A stretch of DNA of 64,000 bases from Bacillus sp. ISL-7 (GTDB lineage: Bacteria > Bacillota > Bacilli > Bacillales_B > DSM-18226): positions 81,430 to 145,429 of the forward strand of contig NZ_JAGGQW010000069.1 of NCBI RefSeq assembly GCF_018613065.1, written 5' to 3'. Within the stretch, counting starts at the first letter, position 1; every line of letters starts with the position of its first letter. The position numbers and the translations under genes were made by a program. The notes under the pieces are model-generated. The model was not told the origin of the DNA and did not search any database. It saw only the letters and a program-made list of their open reading frames with translations. This document shows, one piece after another, positions 1 to 11,065 of this stretch.

Positions 1-616
1 TATGCTCGATATAATGAGGATTTGGTAAGAAACGCACATCAAACACAAGGTCCGCATCAATAGGAATTCCATACTTAAAGCCAAATGACATGACATTGAC
101 AGTAAAGAGTGATTGTTTATTCGCCGTAAATTCCGTTAATATTTTCTCACGAAGTTCCCGCGGTTTCATCTGGGAAGTATTGTAAATCAATTGAGCCCTG
201 CCTTTCAGTTCTTCAAGAAGTTCACGCTCAAGCGTAATTCCTTCAAGCGGCAGGCCTGTCGGTGCTAACGGATGCGACCGCCTTGTCTCTTTATATCTGC
301 GCACTAATGTTGAATCATCCGCATCTAAAAATAAGATCTGCGGGGCCACCCATGAAGTTTCTGCCAGTTCATCCAATGCTTTAAATAGATGATCAAAGAA
401 TTCTCTCCCTCGCAGGTCCATAACAAGGGCAACTTTATTCATTTTATTCCCGGATTCCTTCATAAGTTCGAGGAATTTTGGAAGCAATGTTGGAGGCAAA
501 TTATCGACACAGAAGAAACCTAAATCTTCAAAACTTTGAATGGCTACAGTTTTTCCTGCACCAGACATTCCAGTAATTATCACCATTTGAATGTCACTTG
601 CAGCACCGGTACTCAT
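1..616 (-). CDS. rapZ: RapZ/YvcJ nucleotide-binding protein, 3' part outside window
   Basis: This is the N-terminal ~205 residues of a RapZ (YvcJ) family P-loop protein; the 3' end lies beyond the left edge. The product opens with [16 protein letters not shown] and continues into a Walker A motif, GMSGAGKT (about residues 16-23), followed by the family segment FCVDNLPP. The family binds nucleotides; in E. coli RapZ controls the GlmZ small RNA, and in B. subtilis YvcJ affects competence. The start has a good RBS (AGGGGGAA) and sits 20 bp after the nudix stop, so the two are co-transcribed, as in B. subtilis yvcI-yvcJ. The family identification is firm; its role here is inferred. Confidence 0.93.
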   Translation of the reverse strand, partial: MSTGAASDIQMVIITGMSGAGKTVAIQSFEDLGFFCVDNLPPTLLPKFLELMKESGNKMNKVALVMDLRGREFFDHLFKALDELAETSWVAPQILFLDADDSTLVRRYKETRRSHPLAPTGLPLEGITLERELLEELKGRAQLIYNTSQMKPRELREKILTEFTANKQSLFTVNVMSFGFKYGIPIDADLVFDVRFLPNPHYIEH

Positions 617-635
617 TATTAATTCCCCCTATTAG

Positions 636-1103
636 TTAGCTTGGATCTAATCGATAACTGATTAGTTGAAAGTCTTTTGTATAAGTAAAAGTACCGTAAA
701 TAATTCCTTTTCCATGAATCATATAATCAAGAATATGATAATCGCCAGCAGCCATTGGCAAATTTTTCAATTGATCAATCATTTGCCATTCAAGTTTACC
801 TTCCTCAGATTCATCTAAATCGATGCCGTCCGCATCAGTTGCTACAAACGTAAACATCATCCACTCGGAAAGAAGCTGGTCGTTTTCTTTCATAATCATT
901 GTAAAAATCCCTTTTAGCTGTGGATTTTTCAAATAGATTCCCGTTTCTTCACGATATTCCCTGATGCAAGAGTCTCGAACCGATTCGCCCGGCTCCATTT
1001 TCCCACCAGGAGCAACCCACCAGCCGCGGCGTGGTTTTTGCAGCAGCAATATTTTTTCGTCTCTTATCAATACACAATTGGTGACACGCTGCACAACATT
1101 CAC
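636..1103 (-). CDS. yvcI: Nudix hydrolase (YvcI family)
   Basis: A 155-residue NUDIX protein. The nudix box GX5EX7REXXEEXG is visible as GGKMEPGESVRDS, then REYREETG, at about residues 33-55. The family cleaves nucleoside diphosphates linked to another moiety using Mg2+ held by the box glutamates; the substrate is unknown. The start MNVVQRVTNCVL has the same N-terminal length as I recall for B. subtilis YvcI (MTYLQRVTNCVL). A GTG three codons downstream has slightly better RBS spacing. It is the first gene of a unit with rapZ, from a promoter at 1234-1262. Confidence 0.9.
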   Translation of the reverse strand: MNVVQRVTNCVLIRDEKILLLQKPRRGWWVAPGGKMEPGESVRDSCIREYREETGIYLKNPQLKGIFTMIMKENDQLLSEWMMFTFVATDADGIDLDESEEGKLEWQMIDQLKNLPMAAGDYHILDYMIHGKGIIYGTFTYTKDFQLISYRLDPS

Positions 1104-1233
1104 CCTCTTAATAAAGCATACATGTTTTTAGCAGTCTTCGAAAAAGCATTCGCTTGTCCTTTTTGAAAAGGACCTTTTCATAGTCTACTCGAATTACAAA
1201 AGAACCCTCTATAACTTTAAATTCATTCTTTTT

Positions 1234-1262
1234 ATTATACTATTTTTAGGATACAGCCACAA
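1234..1262 (-). promoter_or_regulatory. Sigma-A-type promoter for nudix-rapZ
   Basis: On the minus strand, TTGTGG (-35) and a perfect TATAAT (-10) are separated by 17 bp, about 130 bp upstream of the nudix start. Only the -35 is imperfect. Confidence 0.6.
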
Positions 1263-1354
1263 TGAATACAAATTTGATATTTCTTTAATTATTATTATAG
1301 TTTGTCACTATTGCTAACATACTTTTTATTAATATACTTACGAGCAGATCCGCC

Positions 1355-1385
1355 TAAAAAAATAGCACAGGCTACGGGCCTGTGC
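1355..1385 (-). terminator. Intrinsic terminator after trxB
   Basis: A perfect 8-bp stem GCACAGGC/GCCTGTGC with a 5-nt loop is followed on the minus strand by a run of seven T. It lies about 125 bp downstream of the trxB stop. The rest of the 1104-1509 gap holds the nudix promoter and nothing else I can support. Confidence 0.85.
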
Positions 1386-1509
1386 ATGAAAGAAATATAT
1401 TTTTTAAAGGGGGTCAATTACTGCTTTTATCATACCCTAACAATATTTCACTACTGTTACAAGAAAATTAAAACAGAGTTACGTTTTTGTAAAAACAATG
1501 GAAGATTTT

Positions 1510-2472
<963 letters not shown>

Positions 2473-2487
2473 TCACTCCTTATATAT

Positions 2488-2530
2488 AAAAAAATACGAT
2501 TAAGTATATTGTTCCCTTACTTAATCGTAT
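2488..2530 (-). terminator. 13-bp stem-loop between TPR gene and trxB
   Basis: A perfect 13-bp inverted repeat, ATACGATTAAGTA at 2494-2506 and its complement at 2518-2530, has an 11-nt loop and a T-tract on the minus strand. It looks like the terminator of the TPR gene. If trxB is transcribed from the weak promoter just upstream, the hairpin would start its mRNA. Confidence 0.75.
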
Positions 2531-2561
2531 ATAACAATCGTTTTATCGTCCACCAATATGC

Positions 2562-4055
2562 TTAATTCAAATAGCTATTCACTATTTTTACATATTTGCC
2601 AATCGTTGCTGTGGAAATCCCATAGCGTTCAGCAACTTCTTGCTGGGATACCTTTTCACTGCGCAGCTTGTGCCACATATACTCAACTGCGCCAGCCCAG
2701 GCACGTTTATTTTTCAAACGAAGCTTAGCTTTGGAAACCTCGACATACACGGAAAACCACATGAGGTATAACCCAGCCTCAATGGTGCCAATTGGTTGAT
2801 GGGTTTCATAAAAAAGCTCGGCAATTTCTTGTGCATCCGAAGTCATGGTTGGTTTTCCCGATCTGATTAACGAGATATAATCCTTTTCCAAGGCCGTAAA
2901 TTTCTGGTTTTTAAAAAGCCGTTTAGAGGTGATAATTTCCTCTTTTTTACTTGAAACGGTCGTTAGGAAAAGGGCAAATAAGCGCTCTTCTACATAGTCG
3001 CTTTCAAGCTTTTGAAAAATAGAACCGGAAAGGTCCTCAAAACCATTAGCTGATGCGTTTTCTTTATTCCATGGTTCAGAGCCTTCTTTGTCAGGACTAA
3101 GGTCCAGCACCTTTTTCCAGATGCTTTTTGCAAAATTTTCATGGCCTGTGAAATAGGCCGAATAAGAAAGCCAATAATAATACGGACCATCGCCATCAAA
3201 GCCATGTTTATATAATTTTTTCAGCCATAAATAGGCAAGTTCATATTCACCAACCAAAGCAAACGAGGCACCCAGCTTAAATTGCTGTTCACTAAGAAGC
3301 GGTTGAATTTTCTTCAATGTTGCAATCAACCCAGCCACATTCTTTGATTGGCCCTGATAATGAGCAAATACAAGTCTGTTACAAAGAGCATGGAGATTTC
3401 CTGGATTTCGCTCCAACACATCGTCTAAGATGGATTCCGCCTTTTCTGTTTTGCCTAGATAGAAATAAGCGAGCGCCAAGTTATTGTATGCCGACCAGTA
3501 CTCCGGATAATCTTTGACCACATCATTTAACAGCTCAATTGCTTTTGGAAAGTAACCTGACTCCAGCAGGTCACGAGCTTGTTCTTGTTTGACAATCAGG
3601 TCATCCTGCGGATAAAGTTCATCCTCAAGATCCTCTGACTCAAATGTTAATACATCAAGCAAATCATCTGTATCTTCGCTAAAATCACCATCTGGATCTA
3701 GCTCTAAATACAGCTTGGCGTGGTGATAAGCATCTTTAAAAAATCCCAAATGGGCATAATTATTCGCCAAAAAGTAATGGCATTCCACCATTTCTTGATC
3801 TAGTTCTTCAAGGATGAGGTGCAAGAGCCGGTTGGAATTTTCAAACTCGCCAAGTTCTGTTGACACGATCGCCAACTGGCATATAATCATCGGTTCACCC
3901 GGCTCAAGCTGCATCGCTCGCCCAAGATATTTTTTTGCCTTTATAAAATCACGTCGATGGAATGCCTTTAAACCCTTCGTGAAATAATATTCCCCCGTAG
4001 GAACAAATGAAAGTAATTTTCCCATATGCATTCTTGCTTTCGCGTCTTTACCCAT
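2562..4055 (-). CDS. TPR-repeat protein with C-terminal HTH (YvcD-like)
   Basis: A ~497-residue soluble protein made mostly of tetratricopeptide repeats, for example GLKAFHRRDFIKAKKYLGRA and AIELLNDVVKDYPEYWSAYN. The last ~40 residues (VSQQEVAERYGISTATIGKY) look like a helix-turn-helix. There is no signal peptide or membrane segment. The start is placed at MGKDAKARMHMG because GGAGGACTTC precedes that ATG; a longer in-frame extension has no RBS. It sits between the his operon and trxB, where B. subtilis has yvcD. TPRs are protein-interaction scaffolds; no specific function is assigned. B. subtilis cwlO, which I recall next to yvcD, is absent here. Confidence 0.75.
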   Translation of the reverse strand: MGKDAKARMHMGKLLSFVPTGEYYFTKGLKAFHRRDFIKAKKYLGRAMQLEPGEPMIICQLAIVSTELGEFENSNRLLHLILEELDQEMVECHYFLANNYAHLGFFKDAYHHAKLYLELDPDGDFSEDTDDLLDVLTFESEDLEDELYPQDDLIVKQEQARDLLESGYFPKAIELLNDVVKDYPEYWSAYNNLALAYFYLGKTEKAESILDDVLERNPGNLHALCNRLVFAHYQGQSKNVAGLIATLKKIQPLLSEQQFKLGASFALVGEYELAYLWLKKLYKHGFDGDGPYYYWLSYSAYFTGHENFAKSIWKKVLDLSPDKEGSEPWNKENASANGFEDLSGSIFQKLESDYVEERLFALFLTTVSSKKEEIITSKRLFKNQKFTALEKDYISLIRSGKPTMTSDAQEIAELFYETHQPIGTIEAGLYLMWFSVYVEVSKAKLRLKNKRAWAGAVEYMWHKLRSEKVSQQEVAERYGISTATIGKYVKIVNSYLN

Positions 4056-4087
4056 GAAGTCCTCCACATTTTTAACATAACTAATGT

Positions 4088-4096
4088 AGTATACCA
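4088..4096 (-). promoter_or_regulatory. Extended -10 promoter of the TPR gene
   Basis: On the minus strand TGGTATACT, an extended -10 (TGn plus TATACT), lies 33 bp upstream of the chosen ATG. The -35 (TTCTCG) is poor, as expected for extended -10 promoters. Confidence 0.5.
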
Positions 4097-4204
4097 CATC
4101 ATGGAGTTGTTCGAGAAGGGATTGTAATGGGGGAGTTTCGGATTGTTTTAGAAAGATATGGCGAAATGGAAATGTTTTTACAATTTCCGTCGAATTCTTC
4201 TAAC

Positions 4205-4298
4205 TTTTGTATAATTATCGGTGCGTTTTGTAAAATAAGCTCTCAGTTTTGTATAATAGTAGCCTAATTTGTAAAATTAATCTTCAGTTTTGTTCAAT
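4205..4298 (+). repeat. Phased array of five TTTTGTAWAAT-type motifs, 20-21 bp period
   Basis: The motif TTTTGTATAAT/TTTTGTAAAAT occurs with its G at 4209, 4230, 4251, 4271 and 4292, giving steps of 21, 21, 20 and 21 bp. The last copy is degraded (TTTTGTTCAAT) and the sequence between motifs is not conserved. It lies between the his-operon terminator and the TPR-gene promoter. Function unknown. Confidence 0.8.
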
Positions 4299-4310
4299 GC
4301 AGTATTAAAT

Positions 4311-4337
4311 AAAAAAACCGGTCTATTTACGACCGGT
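4311..4337 (-). terminator. Terminator of the his operon
   Basis: Stem ACCGGTC/GACCGGT with a 7-nt loop and seven T on the minus strand. The hisI stop codon lies inside the hairpin. Confidence 0.9.
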
Positions 4338-4944
4338 CCTTGTGTCTTTCCTCTAATGTTCTCAAAATATCTTTGAATGGGAGGCCTTGTTCCACCAGCA
4401 ATACCTGTAAGTGATAAAGCAAATCTGCCGCTTCCCATCTTAGCTCCTCAGGGTCACGGTTTTTAGCAGCGATAATTACTTCGGCCGCTTCTTCACCGAC
4501 TTTTTTCAAAATCTTATCGACGCCTTTTTCAAAAAGATAGGTTGTGTATGCCCCTTCTGGCCGCTCACGTTCACGTTCGACGATCACTTTTTCAAGCGAT
4601 TGCAGGATCTGATAATCGGCCAAGCTCGAAGACCCCTTAAATCCGCGTTCAGAAAAACAACTCACCGCACCCGTATGGCAGGCAGGACCTTTGGGATATA
4701 CAAGCACTAATAATGCATCTTGATCACAGTCATAGTTGATGCTGACAACCGTTTGCGTATTGCCGCTTGTCGCTCCTTTATGCCATAATTCCTGACGAGA
4801 ACGGCTGAAAAACCAGGTTTCACCCGTTTCAATTGTTTTCGCGAGTGATTCCTCGTTCATATATGCGAGCGTTAATACTTCTTTCGTTCCCGCATCCTGG
4901 ATAATTGCCGGCACTAACCCTTTTTCATCAAATCGTACATTCAT
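4327..4944 (-). CDS. hisI: Bifunctional phosphoribosyl-AMP cyclohydrolase / phosphoribosyl-ATP pyrophosphatase
   Basis: A 205-residue HisIE fusion catalysing steps 2 and 3 of histidine synthesis. Residues 1-~110 are the cyclohydrolase, with the zinc/metal segments [10 protein letters not shown] and GPACHTG. Residues ~115-205 are the all-alpha pyrophosphohydrolase, with [15 protein letters not shown]. It is the last gene of the operon. Its ATG overlaps the hisF stop by 4 bp (ATGA), so translation is coupled. The stop codon falls within the operon terminator. Confidence 0.97.
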   Translation of the reverse strand: MNVRFDEKGLVPAIIQDAGTKEVLTLAYMNEESLAKTIETGETWFFSRSRQELWHKGATSGNTQTVVSINYDCDQDALLVLVYPKGPACHTGAVSCFSERGFKGSSSLADYQILQSLEKVIVERERERPEGAYTTYLFEKGVDKILKKVGEEAAEVIIAAKNRDPEELRWEAADLLYHLQVLLVEQGLPFKDILRTLEERHKDRS

Positions 4945-5702
4945 CGAACCGTCACTCCTTTTTCCCGTAAATAGGATTTTACTTCATGAACAGAAGTCTC
5001 TTTATAGTGAAAAATAGAAGCAGCAAGGCCAGCGTCTGCCTTCCCAGCGCTAAATGCTTCCTCAAAGTGTTCCGAATTCCCTGCTCCGCCCGAAGCGATG
5101 ACTGGAATCGGAACGGCTTCACTAACCGCCTTTGTCAGTTCTAGATCAAATCCATTTTTCTCGCCGTCACTGTCCATACTTGTTAATAGAATTTCACCTG
5201 CTCCAAGCTCGGCTGCTTCCTTTGCCCACTCAACCACTAGTTTGTCTGTAGGAGTCCGGCCGCCGTGCGTAAACACACGCCATGTCCCAATTTCTTCATC
5301 AAATTTCGCATCAATCGCTACGACGATACATTGCGAACCGAAGTAACTGGCACCTTCTTTAATGACCTCTGGATTCAAGACGGCAGCTGTGTTCAGTGAC
5401 ACTTTATCTGCCCCGGCCCGAAGAATTCTCTTCATATCTTCCAAGGCATTGATTCCCCCGCCAACCGTAAACGGAATCGCCAGCTCGGAAGCGACAGCTT
5501 TCACTACTTCCACCATCGTTTTTCTTCCTTCAACCGATGCTGAGATATCTAGGAAAACAAGCTCGTCTGCACCTTGCTGGTCGTAAAATCGTGCCAATTC
5601 AACCGGGTCCCCCGCATCCCGCAGCTGGACAAATTGAATGCCTTTTACCACTCGACCGTCCTTTACATCAAGGCAGGGAATGATTCGTTTTGTTAATGTC
5701 AT
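4941..5702 (-). CDS. hisF: Imidazole glycerol phosphate synthase cyclase subunit
   Basis: A 253-residue (beta/alpha)8 barrel that works with HisH to convert PRFAR plus ammonia into imidazole glycerol phosphate and AICAR. Catalytic aspartates are in [14 protein letters not shown] (N-terminus) and LTSMDSDG; the phosphate-binding loops VGGGIN and IASGGAGN are present. Length is normal. It follows hisA after 55 bp and overlaps hisI by 4 bp. The partner hisH lies in the same operon. Confidence 0.98.
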   Translation of the reverse strand: MTLTKRIIPCLDVKDGRVVKGIQFVQLRDAGDPVELARFYDQQGADELVFLDISASVEGRKTMVEVVKAVASELAIPFTVGGGINALEDMKRILRAGADKVSLNTAAVLNPEVIKEGASYFGSQCIVVAIDAKFDEEIGTWRVFTHGGRTPTDKLVVEWAKEAAELGAGEILLTSMDSDGEKNGFDLELTKAVSEAVPIPVIASGGAGNSEHFEEAFSAGKADAGLAASIFHYKETSVHEVKSYLREKGVTVR

Positions 5703-5757
5703 ATACTCTCACCTTCCAATGCCTCTTTTTGCAGGGAATACTATGTAAACTCCTGTG

Positions 5758-6480
5758 TTATACTCCTGCCAGTTCCAATGCTTCTTTCAGAGTAAAACGA
5801 TTTTCGTATAGCGCCTTACCTACAATTGCACCGCTTATGCCGTTTTTCGCTATCTCCTTTAAATCTGCAAGACTGCTTACCCCGCCAGAGGCAATGACAT
5901 TTTTTCCAGTTACTTCTGCCATTTCACATACAGCTGCTATATTCGGACCTGCAAGTGTCCCATCTGTGGCAATATCGGTAAAAATAAACGTCTCTGCGCC
6001 TGCTTCTGCAAAGCGCTTGCCAAGATCGACCGCCTTTAGTTCTGAGGTATCCAGCCATCCGTGTGTGGCGACATAGCCATTTTTCGCATCAATGCCAACC
6101 GCAATTTTTCCACCGTATTTCTTTATCATTTCAATTGCAAACTCCGGATTCGATACAGCAATGCTTCCGATGATGACCCGATCCACTCCATTTTCAAGGT
6201 AGTGAACGATGTCCTCTTCCGAACGAATCCCGCCGCCAATTTGAATTTTTACATCAAGTTTGTTTGCCGCTTCAATCACGAACCGGTCATTAACCCGCTT
6301 GCCATTCTTTGCCCCGTCAAGGTCCACCATGTGGATCCAATCTGCGCCGTCAGCGGCAAAACTCTTAGCCATATCAAACGGCGAGTTCCCGTAAATCGTT
6401 TCTTGATCATAGTCCCCTTGGAGGAGACGGACGCAATTGCCGCCCCGCATATCAATTGCCGGATATATTGTTAAACTCAT
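5758..6480 (-). CDS. hisA: ProFAR isomerase
   Basis: A 240-residue (beta/alpha)8 barrel, homologous to HisF, that performs the Amadori isomerisation of ProFAR to PRFAR. The catalytic aspartates are in [14 protein letters not shown] and [10 protein letters not shown]. Phosphate-binding loops IGGGIRS and IASGGVSS are present. Its ATG overlaps the hisH stop by 4 bp, indicating coupled translation. No anomalies seen. Confidence 0.98.
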   Translation of the reverse strand: MSLTIYPAIDMRGGNCVRLLQGDYDQETIYGNSPFDMAKSFAADGADWIHMVDLDGAKNGKRVNDRFVIEAANKLDVKIQIGGGIRSEEDIVHYLENGVDRVIIGSIAVSNPEFAIEMIKKYGGKIAVGIDAKNGYVATHGWLDTSELKAVDLGKRFAEAGAETFIFTDIATDGTLAGPNIAAVCEMAEVTGKNVIASGGVSSLADLKEIAKNGISGAIVGKALYENRFTLKEALELAGV

Positions 6481-7103
6481 CGGACTGCCTTCCTTTCCTC
6501 CACCATTTGTAAAAAATTATCTAGAAGGGCCATCCCTAGCTTGCTGCTTTTTTCTGGATGAAATTGCATCCCCATCACATTGTCTCTGCCAACAACTGCT
6601 GAAACTTGTTCGTGGTAATCCGCCTTTGCCAGTAAAACATCGCTGTTTTTTGCATCCACATAATAGGAATGGACGAAATACACATAATCCTCTTCTACAT
6701 TTTTTAACAGAGGTGAGTTGTTAACAAATTCAAGCCGGTTCCAGCCCATGTGAGGAACCTTGTAAGTCGCTCCCTCTGATGTTCGGCCTGGAAAGCGGCG
6801 AACACTTCCTCGTAACAATCCTAACCCTTTCGTTAGACCATTTTCCTCACTTTGCTCAAACAACAGCTGCATCCCAAGGCAGATACCGAGGAGCGGTTTA
6901 CCCGTTGCCACAAATTCCTTGATCGTCTCCTCTGGCAAGCGTTCCATCGCATCACGAAAGGAACCCACCCCAGGAAGAATCAATCCATCAGCTTGAAGTA
7001 ATTCCTTCTTATTGGCGGAAATAAAATAATCAGCACCTAGTCGCTCAAGTGCTTTACTCACGCTAAACAAATTCCCCATCCCATAATCAACAATGCCAAT
7101 CAT
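6477..7103 (-). CDS. hisH: Imidazole glycerol phosphate synthase glutaminase subunit
   Basis: A class I glutamine amidotransferase of ~208 residues that supplies ammonia to HisF. The nucleophile cysteine is in [13 protein letters not shown]; the His-Glu pair is in [10 protein letters not shown]. The start is placed at [11 protein letters not shown], preceded by GGAAAGGGATG at good spacing; an ATG three codons upstream overlaps the RBS. Downstream it overlaps hisA by 4 bp. Upstream is a 99-bp gap carrying short repeats. Confidence 0.97.
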   Translation of the reverse strand: MIGIVDYGMGNLFSVSKALERLGADYFISANKKELLQADGLILPGVGSFRDAMERLPEETIKEFVATGKPLLGICLGMQLLFEQSEENGLTKGLGLLRGSVRRFPGRTSEGATYKVPHMGWNRLEFVNNSPLLKNVEEDYVYFVHSYYVDAKNSDVLLAKADYHEQVSAVVGRDNVMGMQFHPEKSSKLGMALLDNFLQMVEERKAVR

Positions 7104-7119
7104 CGAAAACATCCCTTTC

Positions 7120-7197
7120 CTGGTGCCTCTTCATGGTGCCTGACACCCAAATTTCTTGCCTTCTGTTTGATGGTGCCTTCATGGTGCCTGACACCAA
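7120..7197. repeat. Two GGTGCCTGACACC palindromes plus partial copies in the hisH-hisB gap
   Basis: GGTGCCTGACACC occurs at 7135-7147 and 7183-7195. Partial copies (TGGTGCCTCTTCA at ~7121 and TGGTGCCTTCA at ~7171) precede each full one. The same 13-mer, inverted, recurs at 51106 and 56208. It sits inside an operon, where the other gaps are short or overlapping. Confidence 0.8.
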
Positions 7198-7202
7198 GGT
7201 TT

Positions 7203-7790
7203 TTATAACATCCCTTTTGTCGATGGCACGCCTTTGATGCGTGGGTCGATGGTCGTTGCTTCGTCTAGGGCACGTCCGAGTGCTTTAAAGACGGCTTCGA
7301 TCATATGGTGTGTATTTTGTCCGTAATGTACGATAACATGAAGATTCATCCGAGCTTCTAATGCAAGCTTCCATAAAAATTCATGAACAAGCTCGGTGTC
7401 AAAGGTGCCCACTTTTTGTCCTGGAAACTCGGCACGCATTTCGAGATGCGGACGATTACTGAGATCGACGACTACCTGTGCTAAAGCTTCATCCATCGGT
7501 ACAAAGGCATTCCCGTAGCGCTTAATGCCGCGCTTGTCCCCCAGTGCTTCACGAAGCGCCTGCCCTAAACAAATGCCAATATCTTCTGTTGTATGGTGAT
7601 CGTCTACTTCTGTATCACCATTCGCATTAACTGTAAGGTTGAATTGCCCGTGCTTTGTGAATAAATCAAGCATATGCGTCATGAATGGGACACCCGTTTC
7701 AAGATTGGACTGTCCGTCACCATCTACTTCTAATTTCAATTGTATTTGCGTTTCATTTGTATTTCGTTCAACACTTGCGATTCTTTCCAC
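7203..7790 (-). CDS. hisB: Imidazoleglycerol-phosphate dehydratase
   Basis: A 195-residue monofunctional HisB, the dehydratase of step 6. It has the two His-rich manganese-binding motifs [11 protein letters not shown] and [10 protein letters not shown], plus the third histidine cluster [18 protein letters not shown]. The start is GTG (GTGGAAAGAATCGC) behind a strong RBS, AAGGAGG. There is no fused histidinol-phosphatase domain, so that activity must be encoded elsewhere. The stop at 7203 immediately follows the palindromic repeat region before hisH. Confidence 0.98.
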   Translation of the reverse strand: MERIASVERNTNETQIQLKLEVDGDGQSNLETGVPFMTHMLDLFTKHGQFNLTVNANGDTEVDDHHTTEDIGICLGQALREALGDKRGIKRYGNAFVPMDEALAQVVVDLSNRPHLEMRAEFPGQKVGTFDTELVHEFLWKLALEARMNLHVIVHYGQNTHHMIEAVFKALGRALDEATTIDPRIKGVPSTKGML

Positions 7791-7817
7791 GAACGGGACC
7801 TCCTTATTTTATGAAAG

Positions 7818-9098
7818 CTATAACTTTCCGTCATTTTTTAAACGAATTTCCACTGCTCTCGCATGGGCCTCTAGCCCTTCCATCCGGGCGAACTCAGCAA
7901 TTTTTGCACCATTCTCGGTTAAAGCCTTTTCACTGTAGATAATCACGCTCGATTTCTTTTGAAAATCGTCCACATTTAGTGGACTGGAAAAGCGAGCGGT
8001 TCCGTTTGTCGGCAGAACATGATTGGGACCTGCAAAATAGTCTCCCACGGGTTCAGAGCTGTAACGACCAATAAAGATCGCTCCTGCGTGACGAATTTTC
8101 CCAAGCAACTCAATGGCATTTTCTGTGATGACTTCTAAGTGTTCCGGTGCTAACTGGTTTACAGTTTCGACCGCTTCGTCCATATCTGCTGTTACGTAAA
8201 TCGCACCATAGTCGGCAACCGAGCGGGCGGCAATGTCTTTTCGCGGCAGAAGTTCTAGCTGCTTTTCGACTTCCAAAGCAACAGCTTCAGCTAAAGTAAG
8301 CGATGGAGTCACGAGAACACTACAGGCACGTGGGTCATGCTCCGCTTGTGATAGCAGGTCAGCCGCCAATTCGTCCGCCTTTGCCGTGTCATCTGCCAAG
8401 ATGGCAATCTCACTTGGACCGGCGATCATATCGATGTCCACATCCCCGAAAACTTCTCGTTTTGCCAGCGCCACAAAGATATTTCCCGGACCGGTAATTT
8501 TATCAACGGAGCGAATCGATTCTGTTCCATAGGCGAGTGCCGCAATTGCCTGAGCCCCGCCAACCTTATAGATTTCTTCGACGCCGGCTTCCTTTGCAGC
8601 CACAAGTACCGCTGCTGGCAATTGACCTTGGTCATCAGGAGGTGATACCATCACAATCCGTTTCACACCAGCGACTTTCGCCGGAATCACATTCATTAGG
8701 ACGGATGATGGATAGGCAGCTGTTCCACCTGGCACATACACGCCAACCGAATCAAGCGGCGTTATTTTTTGACCAAGAACGGTTCCATTTTCTTCGGTGG
8801 TCATCCATGATGGCCGGAGCTGCTTTTCATGAAAAGCTCGAATATTTTCCGCTGCTTCCTGGACAATCGAGATAAACCGCCGATCGATCTGCTGATAGGC
8901 TGCCTCGATTTCTTTGTCTGTTACGGAAAAAGAAGATAAGTCCACACGGTCGAACTTTTCGGTATACTCTCTTAACGCTTCGTCACCGCGAGTGCGAATC
9001 TCCGCAATAATTTTTTTGACAACATCCTGCTGTTCTGAGGTACCCGCTTCAATCGAACGTTTAATCGAAATCAGTTCACTCACTTTTAGTATTTTCAT
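7818..9098 (-). CDS. hisD: Histidinol dehydrogenase
   Basis: A 426-residue zinc- and NAD-dependent enzyme oxidising histidinol to histidine in two steps. Recognisable segments are [16 protein letters not shown], the signature [14 protein letters not shown], the zinc/catalytic region [15 protein letters not shown], and the base pair APEHLEV, later AGPNHVLPT. Length and motifs are normal. It starts 2 bp after the hisG stop and is followed by hisB after 27 bp. Confidence 0.98.
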   Translation of the reverse strand: MKILKVSELISIKRSIEAGTSEQQDVVKKIIAEIRTRGDEALREYTEKFDRVDLSSFSVTDKEIEAAYQQIDRRFISIVQEAAENIRAFHEKQLRPSWMTTEENGTVLGQKITPLDSVGVYVPGGTAAYPSSVLMNVIPAKVAGVKRIVMVSPPDDQGQLPAAVLVAAKEAGVEEIYKVGGAQAIAALAYGTESIRSVDKITGPGNIFVALAKREVFGDVDIDMIAGPSEIAILADDTAKADELAADLLSQAEHDPRACSVLVTPSLTLAEAVALEVEKQLELLPRKDIAARSVADYGAIYVTADMDEAVETVNQLAPEHLEVITENAIELLGKIRHAGAIFIGRYSSEPVGDYFAGPNHVLPTNGTARFSSPLNVDDFQKKSSVIIYSEKALTENGAKIAEFARMEGLEAHARAVEIRLKNDGKL

Positions 9099-9099
9099 G

Positions 9100-9738
9100 T
9101 TAATAATCCCCCACTGAAACTACTTCACTAAGTCGTGTCACTAAATCGTCGATCTGATTGTCTTTGATCCGATAGCTGACAGGATTGACGATCAGCCGCG
9201 ATGTTACATCGACAATTCTCTCGTACTCGATAAGACCGTTTTCCCTCATCGTCCGCCCAGTCGACACAATATCGACGATTCGATCTGATAAACCAATGAT
9301 TGGGGCCAGTTCGATCGAGCCATTTAATTTAATAATCTCGACTTGTTCCCCCTGCTCACGAAAATAAGCCTCGGCCACATTCGGATATTTAGTGGCCACT
9401 CTCGGTGCAACATCATTCATTTTCGTATCGGGAAGACCCGCTACTGCCAAATAACAGTCGCTGATGCGTAAATCGAGGAGTTCATAAACATCTCGCTCTT
9501 CCTCAAGCAATACATCCTTGCCGGCAATACCAATATCAGCAACGCCATGCTCGACATAGGTTGGAACGTCTGTCGGTTTCGCTAAGATAAACCTTAGTCC
9601 CTCATTTTCAACCTCAATAATTAATTTTCGGGAATCATCGAATTCCGGCGGAAGCTGATAACCAGCTTTCCTAAGCAGGTCGGCTGCTTCTTCAAATATT
9701 CGCCCCTTCGGCATCGCAATCGTTAGTACATTATTCAT
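9100..9738 (-). CDS. hisG: ATP phosphoribosyltransferase catalytic subunit (short form)
   Basis: The first committed enzyme of histidine synthesis, condensing ATP with PRPP. At ~212 residues it is the short HisG form, which lacks the C-terminal regulatory domain and needs HisZ; hisZ is immediately upstream. Features include [14 protein letters not shown] (N-terminus) and the PRPP loop [13 protein letters not shown]. The ATG at [12 protein letters not shown] is chosen because AGGAGG is 8 bp away; an upstream GTG is too close to it. The ATG overlaps the hisZ stop by 8 bp. Confidence 0.97.
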   Translation of the reverse strand: MNNVLTIAMPKGRIFEEAADLLRKAGYQLPPEFDDSRKLIIEVENEGLRFILAKPTDVPTYVEHGVADIGIAGKDVLLEEERDVYELLDLRISDCYLAVAGLPDTKMNDVAPRVATKYPNVAEAYFREQGEQVEIIKLNGSIELAPIIGLSDRIVDIVSTGRTMRENGLIEYERIVDVTSRLIVNPVSYRIKDNQIDDLVTRLSEVVSVGDY

Positions 9739-10906
9739 CGGCACGCCCTCCTAATAAGTAGGTAGTATCCGCAAATTTCTTTGTATAGGCATCAAGATTT
9801 TTGACACCATTGATATCCTGAAGCACTGTCCGCTTTCCTTGTTGATGCATTTTTTCGGCTAATTGAAAGGCTTCTCTTCGTTGCTCCTGGCTGAAAAAGA
9901 TGCAGGTCACTGTGTTTTCGATATCATAGCTTCCGAGTGCCTCTAAAAGTCGATCAAGGTGAACCCCAAACCCGGTCGCACTTGCTTTTTTTCCAAATTT
10001 CTCTATTAAGCTATATCGACCGCCATTCCCAATTGGAAAGCCAACCTTCCCTGCGTATACTTCAAATAAAATACCAGAATAGTAGCTCATATGGCTGACG
10101 ATGGTTAAATCAAATTTGACCTGATCCTGTACACCGTAATCATTTATACAATCCCATAATTCCTTTAGTTGTAAAATAGCTTGCTTACCTTTTTCATTTT
10201 CTATTAGGTCGAGTGCTGTTCCAATTATTTCCACTCCACCTCTAAGGTCAAGGAACTGCAGAAGTCTCTGCTTATCAATCGATGATAGCGATAAGGAATT
10301 CACATGCTCGCGGTAGCCGACATAATTTTTTTCATAGAGAAATCTTCTTAACGAATCGGCTCGCTCATCTGTGCCGAGGATTTGTAAAAATAATTCCTGG
10401 GCAAAGCCAATATGGCCGATAGATACTTGGAACTCCGATAATCCTGCTTTTTTCAATGAAGAAATAAGTAATGATATGACCTCTCCATCACAAGAAACCG
10501 TTTCGTCATTCAAGCATTCTACACCGATTTGCTCAAACTCAGCAGGCCGGCCGCCTTCACGTTGCTGCGCCCGGAAAACGTTCGCAGAGTATGCTAACCG
10601 AAGCGGCATGTCATCCTGCAATAGTTTCGATGCTGCTACTCTGGCAATTGGTGCTGTCATATCAGGCCTCAAAACGAGTGTATGGCCCTCTTTGTCAAGC
10701 AATCTAAACAGCTGGGCATCCTGAATGGCTGATGCGGCTCCAACGGTTTCATAGTATTCCAGTGTAGGTGTTTCAATAAATTGGCAGCCCCAAAGTTTGA
10801 TCGTATCCTCCATTAAGGTCCGAACACGATGTTTCTTTTCATATAACTCCGGTAGCGTGTCTCTCATGCCTAAAGGCTTTTCAAACATAAACAAGCGACT
10901 CATCAT
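9731..10906 (-). CDS. hisZ: ATP phosphoribosyltransferase regulatory subunit
   Basis: A ~391-residue paralogue of histidyl-tRNA synthetase that lacks the anticodon domain and acts as the regulatory subunit of short HisG. Class II synthetase-like motifs are visible: [12 protein letters not shown] (motif 2 region), [18 protein letters not shown] and [11 protein letters not shown]. The start follows AAAGGATGAGC. It is the first gene of the operon, from a promoter at 11000-11028. The pairing of hisZ with short hisG is diagnostic. No T-box or His-codon leader peptide was seen in the ~90-nt leader. Confidence 0.95.
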   Translation of the reverse strand: MMSRLFMFEKPLGMRDTLPELYEKKHRVRTLMEDTIKLWGCQFIETPTLEYYETVGAASAIQDAQLFRLLDKEGHTLVLRPDMTAPIARVAASKLLQDDMPLRLAYSANVFRAQQREGGRPAEFEQIGVECLNDETVSCDGEVISLLISSLKKAGLSEFQVSIGHIGFAQELFLQILGTDERADSLRRFLYEKNYVGYREHVNSLSLSSIDKQRLLQFLDLRGGVEIIGTALDLIENEKGKQAILQLKELWDCINDYGVQDQVKFDLTIVSHMSYYSGILFEVYAGKVGFPIGNGGRYSLIEKFGKKASATGFGVHLDRLLEALGSYDIENTVTCIFFSQEQRREAFQLAEKMHQQGKRTVLQDINGVKNLDAYTKKFADTTYLLGGRADE

Positions 10907-10999
10907 GCTCATCCTTTATCGTTAGATTACTTTGTTTTTATATTGCATATTTTCTAAATGCTTTAGTCTGCTAATGTGATAATGAATTAAAGTATTTTT

Positions 11000-11028
11000 A
11001 GTTTACCTCTAGGGAACCTTTTCGTCAA
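11000..11028 (-). promoter_or_regulatory. Sigma-A promoter of the his operon
   Basis: Minus strand TTGACG (-35), 17-bp spacer, TAAACT (-10), about 95 bp upstream of hisZ. The nearest CCGCC motif of the phased array begins 40 bp upstream of the -35. Confidence 0.75.
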
Positions 11029-11065
11029 TGAAATTTTGAAGGAATTGACCAAATCTAGATAGTTT

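Noticed and set aside
10913..10999. T-box or His-codon leader peptide controlling the his operon
   Set aside because: The leader is only about 90 nt, without T-box consensus, a terminator hairpin or a run of His codons.
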